Source: Glebionis coronaria
Lineage: Eukaryota > Streptophyta > Magnoliopsida > Asterales > Asteraceae
DNA length: 64,000 bases
Assembly (NCBI GenBank): GCA_025667525.1
Contig: CM046876.1
Coordinates: 482,256,557-482,320,556, forward strand
Reading direction: 5' to 3'
This document shows, piece after piece, positions 1 to 10,424 of this stretch. The notes beneath the pieces were generated by a model. That model saw nothing but the letters and a program-made list of their open reading frames with translations, was not told where the DNA came from and did no database searches. Each line of letters opens with the position of its first letter. Position 1 is the stretch's first letter. Position numbers and translations under genes: made by a program.

Positions 1-928
1 ACTCTAGATAAGAAAGATCGACTGGTTCAACCTGGTTCAAGGCTTGTAAAAGCGCTTGGGACTTTTTCTTGTCTGGACAGTTTCTTGAAAAATGACCTTT
101 CTTTTGGCATATGAAGCACCTATCTGAAGTCTTGCCACGTTGTTTCTTCTTCTTGATGAATTTTCACTTCTTGCTTCTCCGTTGAGAGAATCGGGGTTTT
201 CTTGAAAAGGTTGAATAATGTTTCGAATGGAATTTCTTTTTTGTATGGGTACATTCACATGATGACTTGTATTTGCACTTGATTTTCAGGTACTTGTCAT
301 TGCAGGCTGACCCGAGGCGTTTTCTTGTACTTTCGAATTCAGCAAGAAACTTTTCTTAGTTGAAACGCTTGGCTAAGGCATTTATGATCAACTGGTATAG
401 TTCGCCAAGAGATGACTGAGCTATTGTGACATTTCTTGCTTCCAATGCGCGATATGCTTCATTAGCAAGGGATTCTGGAAAAGAGTTCAGGAAAACTTGC
501 TTTAAATTAACATCGTCGACTCCATTCAAACAATAAAATCGCTGAGATATACGATCATAAAGTTTTTCTAAATCTTTCTATTGGAAGGAGCAACATTTCA
601 TCTTGAGAAATTCTTCTATGGCATGGGTAGTGTGTACATAGGGGTTGCCATTGAACTCAGAGTATATGGAGCCTATAAAAGCTTCCGGGGATGCTGACTG
701 CTGCAACTGTAGCTGGCGATATTCTCCAAGACTGAGGTACCAATCTCGTAGGCGCCCTTGGATCTGAGTAACAAATCGCTTGATCACTATGTCAATGGTG
801 TAATATTGCAGTTCTGACGAACACCATGTTAGCATCTCTATACTTCTTTCACGCTATTTTGATGGTGGAAGGTCATCGAATGTGAAGTACTGCTTTATGT
901 TAGACTGTGGAAAATCTGTGGAACTTCT
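1..928 (-). pseudogene. Caulimovirid-like coat protein with zinc knuckle, truncated by window edge
   Basis: The minus-strand frame continues through a region resembling caulimovirid capsid protein: a tryptophan-containing helical stretch encoded around 770-700, then a basic stretch, then a C-X2-C-X4-H-X4-C zinc knuckle encoded at 118-77. Stops interrupt the frame, for example at 578-580, and the knuckle lies in a frame shifted from the nominal 37-258 open stretch. The protease, reverse transcriptase and RNase H expected downstream would lie left of position 1. This supports a pararetrovirus-derived polyprotein over an ordinary copia gag, because movement-protein and capsid modules sit in one frame ahead of the knuckle. 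Confidence 0.65.
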
Positions 929-2399
929 TTATGGTGTTTGGTTTTCTCCGTAGTCATCTGGATCAAACTGTATTGTTGATTCTGCATATTCTGGTTCTGC
1001 CATTAACAAGTGTTCAAATCCATCAACAATATCCACATCTTCAGCCTCACGTGGGGAGTGGATGACTGGATCTACGGAATGGGAGCACTGAGGTCTTTCG
1101 GTTTGTGTGAGGGATTGTAGGAAAGTTGAAACAGGGTTTACCCGCTCAATTGGAAGGACATCATGAACTTTAGAATGGGTTGTAGGGTTGGATTCTTGTG
1201 GAGGAGTTTGGTTTTTGCTGGTGGAGGCTTTTAACTTTCTTTGTTCTGATGCCCACATGTTTAGTGAAGGTGACGATGTTTGGTTGTGGGATTGTAGTAA
1301 AGGTTGAGGTTCAAACGATATTCCTACAAAAGGGGAGGATGACAATCTCCAAGGATCATCAACAAGGGTTGAAATTATTTTTTGCTTATGTTGTCGTTCC
1401 AGATCTTGGAGTTGGATTTTTAAGTTCTTCAATTTTGCTTCCTTTTGAGAGACAGAAGAGGAAGATTGGGTTATAGGTGATGTTTTGATGATTTGGATAA
1501 GTTCTCGGTGAAGCTCTTGTATTTTGAAATGAAGTTCATGGATGATACTCTCTAGGGATCCGACTTTTGATGAAAGATTTTGTTGGGTATTTGCGAGCAT
1601 GGTTTGCTGTGAGAGTATTTTTGCGAGAACCTTGTTTTGGGCAACAACATTTTCACTTTGCCAGTTTAGGGTAGCTTCTGTGGGACTAACAGTATTTGCG
1701 AGTCCTGTGGGACCAATAGTCATTGGTTTTTTTATCTTCCAATTGTGCTTGGTTCGACTATCAGGATGCTCAAATGCAGTAAGGGCTGGGAACTCTTCTT
1801 CGTATTCTTTTGAATACCATATTGAAGAGGGTGTTGTTATTGGGAATACTAGTGAAGGGATTGTTTCTTTATCTTTCTTTGGTTGTGGCGTTTGATGAAT
1901 GATAGACAAAGCTTTTTGGTGATAGGGTGTAAGTGTTTGTGGTTGTGGCGGTGTTTTAGGTGGTTATGGTGTTTTTGGTGGTTGTGGTGTCGTTGAGGGT
2001 TGTGGTATCTGCTTTTGCTTTGGGTATAAAACATAGTAGTCAAATTTCCCTGAGGGTTCTCCAAGAAGTCCAACTGTCGGGTCACCGCCTTCATATCTCT
2101 TTCTGAGTCTTTGTTGTGAAGATCTTCGTTTCTTAGGGATATCTTCTTCATCCTCAAGCTTTTGAGCTTCATCTAAACAACTTTCGCAATCGCATACGTC
2201 CCACCATATGTGTTTGATTTTTTGAACAGGCTCATTGGTCGCGGTCTGGCTGGGTTCTGTTGGTGCGATCATGTGGATTACTGTTGGAAATACATTAGGT
2301 GCCTTAGGTTGCGAGAATTTGATCTCCACGAAACCATTCTCATGTCTAACAAACTCTGGAGCTGAGTTTGATCGAATAGGAGCTTGATGGATTTGCTCA
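929..2399 (-). pseudogene. Caulimovirid-like polyprotein, linker and coiled-coil region
   Basis: This is the same reading frame as the movement-protein part. A proline- and lysine-rich linker (about 2170-1920) is followed by a 326-residue open stretch (1909-929). That stretch has a heptad-like region rich in L, I, Q and K around residues 100-185 and an acidic C-terminal tail. The two open stretches are separated by a single TAA at 1964-1966 in the same frame, and another TAA lies at 929-931. Caulimovirids often carry a coiled-coil virion-associated region between movement and coat protein, which fits this position. The residue-level function is inferred from order only. Confidence 0.6.
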
Positions 2400-3155
2400 T
2401 AATTTGTTACCCACTTTTCTGGAAGTAAATTGAGTAACTCGTCTCGAGATAACTGCTTCGATATGTATGTACAGGTTGGAGTTGCATTTGCGCCTATGTC
2501 GATGAGTAGCGCATTTCTGGGATCGTCTTGTCCTGGAACCAAAATGTCTAACGAGTGGTTTTTGACTCGATAAGCCATTTGGTAATGGAACGTGGCTTGA
2601 AAGGTGTTCACTTGGGGCGTGCCTCCAATCTGGATCTGGGCCTTGAGGGTTGTGAATAGTGAAGGATCGTTGAGAGGCATGTTAAAATTTGGGTAAAACG
2701 TGACAATTGTTGTTCATGCGTTCAACGTTGTTTGTATTGTACCAATACAAGCATGCTGATATTCTGCAAACCTTGTATCAAGCAAGTCTATTCTTGAATA
2801 TGCAGGTAGTCCTTTTCTTCCATGGAAGGTTAATGCTAACCTTATAGCCCCGAAATGAATATGTGTGTACCCTTGTGATAGACAGTCTCAAGGAAGGTCG
2901 GAAGGCAATGACAAAGGTACCAAATGTTCTATCTGGGATGCTGGTAACTGATGCGAATCGAACTTTGATGTTTGGACAAACTCTTTTATTTGCTTGTGTG
3001 GGTTAGATCTAATTAGCTGTTTGACTCTTTTTGTGATGGAATTGGATGGTTTAGTAAAACATGGTAGGGTATTGATTTCGGTGTCAAAATCATTAGTTTA
3101 ATAAAAAACTTTTAGTAAACCTTTTGGTGAGACTAAAAAATTTTCCCACATATAT
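2400..3155 (-). pseudogene. Endogenous caulimovirid-like movement protein region (decayed)
   Basis: Reading the minus strand from about 3150 down gives one frame with the layout of a caulimovirid 30K-type movement protein. There is a short N-terminal region, a core with the conserved HGR-GLP and DTRF stretches at about 2800-2760, and then the YPNF and DP stretch at about 2690-2665. The longest open part runs from 2680 to 1964. At least two in-frame stops lie upstream of it (near 2895 and near 2717), so no intact protein is made. In related viruses this domain moves infection through plasmodesmata. The same frame continues into the coat-protein part to the left. This is an old integrated copy; the assignment rests on motif order and not on a search. 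Confidence 0.72.
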
Positions 3156-4058
3156 GCAAGTTGAGGTATTGGTTAAACCAATTAAAGATTTTACCCACAA
3201 CAATTCACGCCACACGTTCCTAGAACTTGGCTAAAGCACAAAGCAATAACTTTATTCATTGTGTTTCGGATGTGAATTTGTAGTTAAATCAACCTTAAGG
3301 AATTATGTAAATAATAACCGTAGGTAATTCCAACTTTGACGCACAGGCAAGTTGGGAATTTGGTCAGCGCTGAAGCATAACACCTCCTTCCTTAATCGGG
3401 TACATGACCAGCGGTGCGTTATACCCACTTTATAGTTTGTCAAAATTGAGTAGGCCGTTAAGTTATTATATCAATTCCAATCAACGTAAATTACATGTAA
3501 ATTAGATCTCAAAACAATTCACTAATTTTTATATGATTTAGTCCATATTAATTTTTCTTTGAAAAAAATTACCCTTGTTTACAACATACAATTAATATAA
3601 AACGTATGAAAACAAGTACAAAAAACTTAATCAAATAGCCACATGCATAACAATTTATTCAAAAAACATAAAATCTAGGGTTTTTATAAACACAAAAAGT
3701 CTTCCCTAATTTTAAAACTTTGAATCAAATAAAGCAAATAGCATATAAAATCCCATGATCCGTGAAAAAAACATGCATGTTCATCAGGGATCTCCCACGT
3801 ATTCTTAACAATTAAAAAACTACGGATCGTAACCATACATGACATAACAATTAACTCATGCAATCATCTAAAGATTTTTACCATGTAATTTTAGGGTTTA
3901 CAAAAAAAAAATTAAAAAACTTTGGCTAGGCCGATTCTTAGAACAAAAAAAACAAAACCCTAATTTTGTTAAAACCTAAAAAACAACATGTAATTTTAAC
4001 TCAAATCACCATTAGTTAAAAAAACCTTTACATCTTGATAATTATAACATGTTAAAAC
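3156..4058. other. Gene-free leader between PBS-like site and movement-protein frame
   Basis: About 900 bases without a supported gene. The stretch is AT-rich, with several runs of A. On the minus strand it lies between the PBS-like site and the first codons of the pararetroviral frame, so it reads as the untranslated leader of that element. Confidence 0.4.
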
Positions 4059-4072
4059 GGCTCTCGATGCCA
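4059..4072 (-). other. Primer-binding-like site
   Basis: The minus strand reads TGGCATCGAGAGCC. This is close to the TGGTATCAGAGCC complement of the initiator tRNA-Met 3' end used by many plant retroelements and caulimovirids, with one extra base and one or two changes. It sits two bases inside the candidate LTR that ends at 4074. Confidence 0.5.
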
Positions 4073-4073
4073 C

Positions 4074-4816
4074 TGATGGTTTATGACATTCATAACATTT
4101 ATATAATCATAACAAAGATCAAAGCACGTTATAGCGGAAGAGATTTAACAAGATCATTAATAACACAATTATAATTAATCCATTATGGTTACATACCTTT
4201 ATCCTAGAGTAGATCCACAAATTAACCAACGAATCGCCAATTAGGGTTTGTTATGAATAATACCAAGATATAGTTTAAAGCAAAACTATATTACGCTCTT
4301 GTACACACGTAATGAAACGGGCTAACCGTGAGTCTAGCACTGGCAAACCAGAACTTCAACGCTTGTAGAATTTTAGCTAAATCGAAAACCAAAGAAAAAC
4401 CTTGTGGGTTTGTGGCTTGCGATCGCAAGAAGAGAAGGGAGAAGGGATTGGTAAAAATAACGAGGACATTATGTGTTTATATTAGGTTTAGCAAAACTTG
4501 ATTTCCAAGTTAAACACAAATTAGGAAACAAAATTGTTTCCCTTTGCCCCCCCCCCTAGCCGACGGTCGGTTAACACCCAAAGGGGTGTTTCCGGAACTT
4601 TCTCCGCTTTCCTTTTTCTTCTATAATTCCATATTGGTTATTTAACTTAACTCTTAATTTATTTAACCATCGTTTGGTTAAGTTCGGTTTGATTTAATAA
4701 ATATATATAAAATATATTTAATAAATAAAATTAACCCTTTACGTATTGTGTGCAATCCCGTAATCCCGAGTTCGATCCTATCACACGAATATTAATTTTG
4801 TGTCCATAAACTTTCA
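4074..4816 (-). repeat. Candidate 5' LTR of a minus-strand retroelement
   Basis: On the minus strand this segment starts TGAAAGTTTATGG and ends CATAAACCATCA, so it has TG...CA ends with short imperfect inverted termini. It contains a TATA-like ATATAAAC near 4479-4486, is followed directly by the PBS-like site, and abuts a broken GH18 coding fragment on its outer side. The second LTR would lie left of the window, so the call cannot be confirmed by a repeat pair. A caulimovirid promoter/leader region is the alternative reading. Confidence 0.45.
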
Positions 4817-4945
4817 TGTAATAGGTTAAAAAGTGTAGGGAAGCTTGGTGGGATATTTGTATGGTCTGCAAATTCATCCAAGAATTTAGGTTTTCGGTAT
4901 GAGAAGGAATCACAAGCGCTGCTAGCTGTCCCTCACCTCACATGA
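4817..4945 (+). pseudogene. GH18 chitinase-like C-terminal fragment
   Basis: Forty-three codons in one frame, ending with TGA at 4943-4945. They encode the GH18 C-terminal signature GKLGGIFVWS and then FRYEKESQALLA, closely matching the end of the intact gene at 37263. The fragment begins abruptly at TGT, exactly where the candidate LTR ends, so the upstream part of the gene was either separated by that insertion or lost. It lies tail to tail with the GH18 pseudogene at 5218-5745. It has no start and no catalytic motif and is not functional. Confidence 0.82.
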
Positions 4946-5217
4946 ACAATGACATTGTCGTCATCTGATTAACTCGTGTCACAAAACATTGGCATTGACT
5001 TATGTAGTCCATTCTTGTATTTGTTCCTGATTTTTTCTTTAATACCTTGCTAACGAAAAACTTACGTTTGTTAAGTTTATACTGAATCAAATTATAAGCT
5101 TTTCATGCTATATGAATGTTTTACTTCTAGCCAATCACATAGGATTTTATATAAGTATTTCATTAGTAGATAAATATATTAATCATTACATACATAAATA
5201 TCAACAAACACGACTTG

Positions 5218-5745
5218 TTATACACTAACGGGGGCAGTCAACAAAGCCTGTGATTGCTTCTCGTATTTGAAACCTGAAGCCTTTGAATCATCGACCGTCC
5301 ATATAAAGATACCGCCAAGTTTCCCTTGACTCTAAGCCTGTTACATGCGGTAAAGAACCCTTTTGTGGTGATAAACCTCCACTTCCTTCGCTGATGAAGC
5401 TAGCCAAGATACTACCTCCTTCATAATTCGAGCTTTGGGTCTGAAAATAGTTCATAAACTAAGAAACTGTCATCCCCACATCATAGGCATAAAACTGAAA
5501 TTGACATAATCTATGACATACATGACTATAACTTTTCCAACGAGCCATATAATGACTTTGGACATCATCATCAAATGGAGCTATAAATGCAAATGAGATG
5601 ACACCGTTGTTCTTAAGAGTTATTATAAGTTTCCCAATGCACTCAGCAAAGGTTTTAGGATCAGCATTAAAATGCTCATAGTCGATATCAATCCCATCTA
5701 AGTTATACTCTTGGATGATATTGGTGAGTGAAGAAACAGCATTTG
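5218..5745 (-). pseudogene. GH18 chitinase-like pseudogene, 3' half
   Basis: The minus strand encodes the second half of a plant GH18 chitinase-like protein: [11 protein letters not shown] with the DxxDxDxE catalytic motif intact, then the FQFYAYD barrel strand, then the C-terminus ending SQALLTAPVSV with stop at 5218-5220. Lesions: a TAG close after FYAYD (5459-5461), a lost base near 5330, and near 5510-5495 a 4-base gain followed by loss of one base that restores the frame. The gene is cut at 5745 by the LTR of an RE1-like copia element. Its first half lies at 29814-30134, 24 kb away. The duplicated target bases (5741-5745 and 29809-29813) are codons of the gene itself. Confidence 0.9.
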
Positions 5746-6007
5746 TAAAGAAATATAGGATAAAATCAAAATATGGAAGATATGAACTCAGAATCAAAAC
5801 CTTTAATAAACATAAACGAGTTTGAAGATAAAGATTAAACAAGTCACCACAGCTAATCTGGTGTGACTCTATTATCTAATTGATATTAGTCTTTACAATA
5901 ACAAAATCAACAAAATAGATCTGGGCTACATTTTTTAATGAGAGAACAAGATGAAAAAACACACAGATGAAAAACCCAGATAAGATGACAAAATGGGAGC
6001 GTCACAT
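5746..6007 (-). repeat. Outer copia 3' LTR, distal part
   Basis: Matches 29331-29592 of the 5' LTR with a few substitutions. The LTR is interrupted after 6007 by the inner element and resumes at 23837. Confidence 0.92.
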
Positions 6008-6326
6008 TGTAGAATCTTGATAACCTATGAATCTATGAAGTGGGTTGATGATTTCTAGAGAGAGAAACTAGAGAGAGAAAGTGAGAGAAAACTATGTGTT
6101 ATTTCATTAAGTGGAAACTAGAAATGTTCAACAACCACCCCTTTCCAAGGAGGAAAGGGGTATTTATACTTCCAAGTCATATGTGGACTTGGGCCGGCCC
6201 ATGACAAGCCCATGGACCGGTTCTTACTTAACTAAATAAGTAATTATAAACTACGAGCTATTACAACATTAATAATATTGTGGAGTGACCGATACTTCTA
6301 ATATACGTAAAAACGTATTTCTAACA
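6008..6326 (-). repeat. Inner copia 3' LTR
   Basis: 319 bp, TG...CA, with no difference from 23513-23831 found by line-by-line reading. It contains TATTTATA (6161-6168), which is a TATA box on the minus strand. Confidence 0.95.
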
Positions 6327-6337
6327 ATCTCCCCCGA
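6327..6337 (-). other. Polypurine tract of inner copia element
   Basis: The minus strand reads CGGGGGAGAT directly before the 3' LTR. It can pair with the upstream CCTCCC, giving a short hairpin CCTCCCTTCGGGGGAG. Confidence 0.75.
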
Positions 6338-8562
6338 AGGGAGGTCACTCCACGTTACAAAGTTCTAAACCTAGCATACTATACTAAGTCTTCGTTCTTT
6401 AGCTCGTAGTCTTTTCTTCTTTTCTTTCTTTTGTTGTGAATATGTTGGTTTGATCTTTTTGGCTTTGGCTTGAGAGCATTGTTCTTTTGTCCTTTCACGT
6501 GCGATCTTTGCCTTCTTGTGAATTTTGCCTCCTCGTGACTCCATGTTCCACACACTTATGTCTTTTTGTTGAGTTCTCGAAAGTTTCAGAGTTTGGTACA
6601 GCGGAAGACTTTATCTTGTACTTTCTTGAATTTTTGCTAAACTTTGATGCAGAAAAACATAAGCATGTGGGAACGACTTCTATAGGTACACCGCAACACC
6701 ACCGTCTTCACTGGTACACAGCAACGCCACCGTCTTCAACAGGTACACAGCAACGCCACCGTCTTTAACAGGTACACAACAACGACATGAATAAAATGGC
6801 TTTGAACATTTTATTCTAATTCGGTATCATTTTACCTCCGGTCGGTGAAGACCGTTGGACGATATCAGATATCGTACCCGTGACGGATAGTTTCAATTAA
6901 GTAACTTCCTGACAGGATTTCGCGGGTAAACCCGTTCTCTTTATTCGACCGTCCAAAGCTGACTGCGAACATAAAGAGTGAATCACTTGGATAAATTATC
7001 CTTGTGATTTGAAGCCGTCAATTCATGAAACCTGGAACAAGTGAATTTCAATTAAGATTTTCACCATCGTTGCTTTCCAGTTATCACGAGCTCAATTCAT
7101 AAAGAATCTTGCACGTCACCTACCAAGTGCTGTTTGATGTTAACACTAGAAGGATTTCCACTCGTCACTGTGATCAATAAAGAGTCACTCTGAGTGTTCT
7201 GGCAAGATCATATGATAATGCGTAGAGGCCTGGAACGAGTTTAAGTTCAATTAAGAATTAAACCACTGTTTCCTTCCAGTTTTTCACAAGATTGGTTCTA
7301 AAAGAACCGCACGTGTAACCTACCATGAGCTTGTTTGATGTTGGCTCAAGCAGGATTTCCATCTTCATTGTAATATTTACGTATTACTCGGATGTTCTGG
7401 CAATATTACAGGAATATTGCGTAGGACTCATGAAGATCTCTTACTTTTCACAGTGTGTGAGAAAGCAAGGAATAAATGGAAAGTGTCCTAATGAGACTTT
7501 TGATGATCTCTTGGCTCTAGACTCGATAGTGCGTTTTGATTTAGTGAGCGATGGCTGGAGAGGAGTGCCACCTTTTCAATACCAGTATATTCGGAGTGAA
7601 TAAACCAATAGATAACGTGTTGATCTCCGTGTGATTAAAACAAATACCTTTTGAGAGATATTTGAGTTAGCTGGGAAGGGTTGTGCATTGCATCACTGGG
7701 TCCATGATGTCTTTCTTCAATACCGAGAATCATTAACAAAAATGATCTCAATAGCATATGTATTGACCCGGTTTCTGCCTTAATTTGTAAGGAGGGCTTC
7801 TTTCTTTACACCCTTTAACCCCTTCAATGCTTACCAATACGTCATCACTAACACCTTGTTGTGATTGTTCCAGTGCTAGCTTAAGTACTTGGTCGACATT
7901 CAGCTACGTTCACATTCTTTCTCCATCTTTCCTAGGACTTCTAATTCTATCTAGGGAATTGTCCTTGGGAAGATTCCATCGGCTCTGATGAATCATTGGA
8001 CTAAACCTATTCCTACCACCCTTTTGTCACCACATTCGTCGTGAATTAAGCGTGTTTTGGGAAGGAATTGCCACCATGAAAAATCATTGAAAATCACCTA
8101 AAGTACTTGTGATATTGAAATCAAAAGTTTCGTACCTTAGGTGTTTTTGATCATCAAAAACGCTCCCCCTTAATACGTGCTTTACACATATTAAGTTGGA
8201 TAATCGTTAAGTCTTTTTCATCTTTTAGCCAAGTATCATTTAAATCTCCTTAATCCCATTTTCTCCCCTTATCCAAAATGTTAACCATTAATATTTGGGA
8301 TATTGAATGGATTAACCGGTCTTTGGGTAAAAATGAAATCGATGTTTGGCCATAGAACATGTTCATGCTCCCCCTTAAATTAATAAGGGATAGTTGTAGT
8401 GCTTTAGTATGATATATTTTAAAAGATTTAGAATATTGTGAGAAATTCTTGAAAAATTATCATACCTTAACACTACATCAAGCCGTACAAGCACAATATT
8501 CACAAATATACATATTCACAATTGAAAAACCAATATAAAGTGGACCTGAAATGTACGACCCA
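6338..8562 (-). other. Non-coding tail of inner copia with internal repeats
   Basis: 2.2 kb between the post-pol ORF and the 3' LTR, with no gene I can support. It holds a 29-base tandem repeat (about 6684-6785, three to four imperfect copies around GGTACACAGCAACGCCACCG). It also holds two diverged direct repeats of about 200 bases (about 7030-7228 and 7229-7430), both starting CCTGGAAC. Confidence 0.6.
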
Positions 8563-10392
8563 TTAGATGGATCGTTGCAGTAGCATGTGGTGCACTAAAT
8601 ATGGTCTACCACCAACGAATCTTTCCAAGCTCCTCATCAATCTACGTTCACGGAGATTTTGATCAATCTTCTTGATCACGTACTTCGCCATTTGCCGATA
8701 ACCCGAATGCCAATCCTCCGTCATCTCTGGCAAAGTCCCACCCGAGTTAAGATGCTCCAACTTTCCTCTGACTTGTAGAAGAGTCCCATCACTGTACTTA
8801 TAAAGCTCACCCACCCTCATAAACTTCATTAAACCTCGACTGTTCAAGTAGAAAATGCCGCAATTCGGGACAGAAATGCCGGTATAAGGACATCTATCTA
8901 CATGTTGAGGTAACACTTGATTCACTGGACGGGTTAGGTTAAGCTTCCTTTGGTAACTTTCGACTCCCAACTGAAGATCTTCAACTCGTTTCTTGATAAC
9001 AATGCTTCGTGTGAACATACGAAGTGCTGTATTCAAGGCAATGAGGTCTTCACGAGGAATATGTGTGAGTTGATCTCGGGTCATCAGAAGCAGCATATCT
9101 TCGATATCCTCAAGGCGAATGATAGAAAAATCTCCCTGTTGGATTTTGTATTCTCTGTCATCCTCCATTTTCAAGCGAATCTCCGTCACGTGATAATAGC
9201 CATTCTTGGCTTCAATTTTCAACCCTAAGATGCTGGAGATGCGGATATCGGATCTAACGTTACTTCCTGAATTGACTAGGCAGCAACCCCTGTACGCCCT
9301 TCGGACTCGTTCGTCCCAATGAGATGCACCTATAACAGCATACATATCATAATTACGAGTTACCTTTGGGACCCAGAGTCGGTTTACCTTTTCCTCGATC
9401 CAGGGTATTGTCCCCCAGTTGGCAGCTTTCAGCAAGGTCAAGGAGGTTGCGTATGTTGATGAACCCTTTAGAAGATACTCAAGATCATAGGTGACGAAGA
9501 AGTCGAGAGCAATCTGATTATCTTGAGTAGGATCAAGTGGAGGTGGAGCTCTTTCTGATTCATGAAGACCTGGCCGTTGAACGGTATTCAGAGCTTTAAG
9601 GATCTCATCAGCATAGTACTCGAACTCCATTCGGGTTAACCTGGTTTTGGCGTGAAGTCTTTTATCCTTAAGTGCTTTCTTCACCAAAGACGGAGTAACC
9701 GAAGTCTTATACTCATGAGCAAGAAATGCACACAAGTCAATCGGACTACGGATACGGAGATATAGAACATCTCTGTCAGCGTCCGTGATTGGATCATATT
9801 GCGCCGCTGCCGTGATCCAAGCCTGTGGCGGTGCAGTCTCGTCAATCTCCAACGTGTCTGCCCAGTTTTGTATGCTTGGTTCAGGAACCGTAGATTGTTG
9901 TGCTTGTTGTAGAGGAGTAGAAACGCGAACATCTGCTGGTTCTGATTCAGGCATCTCGGCGGTGTCATGAACGGGTGAGTGTTGTGCAGCTTCAGGTTCC
10001 GTTACCGATTCTGCAATCACAGGAGCAACAACAACAGGACTAATAGGGTTAGTGGTAACAGGTATAGATACAACAATAGATGTACCGGGAATCGATGAAG
10101 CTGTAGTAGCATTCACATCGTGGCGCCACTTAGACCGTCTTGATTCCGTTGATGTTGATTTGTCCTTCTGCGCTGCATCTTTCTTGGACTTGGTTCCAGA
10201 CTTAGCAGGTTTCTTGGAGCTGGTAACCTTATCTCCCTCTTTTGGCTGTTTACCCCCATCATCATCCTCATCGTTATCCTCATTGCTCCCCTAGCACTCT
10301 CCTCATTACCATCACCACCATCATCACCATCATCATCATCATCATCATCATCCTCACCATCATCACCATCATCGTCATCGTCATCATTCTTT

Positions 10393-10424
<32 letters not shown>

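Noticed and set aside
1198..1895. Plus-strand openings opposite the pararetroviral polyprotein
   Set aside because: They are antisense to a frame with recognisable domain order and have no motif of their own.
4768..4782. GAGTTCGATCC, like a tRNA B-box
   Set aside because: No A-box at the right distance and no cloverleaf; it lies inside the candidate LTR.
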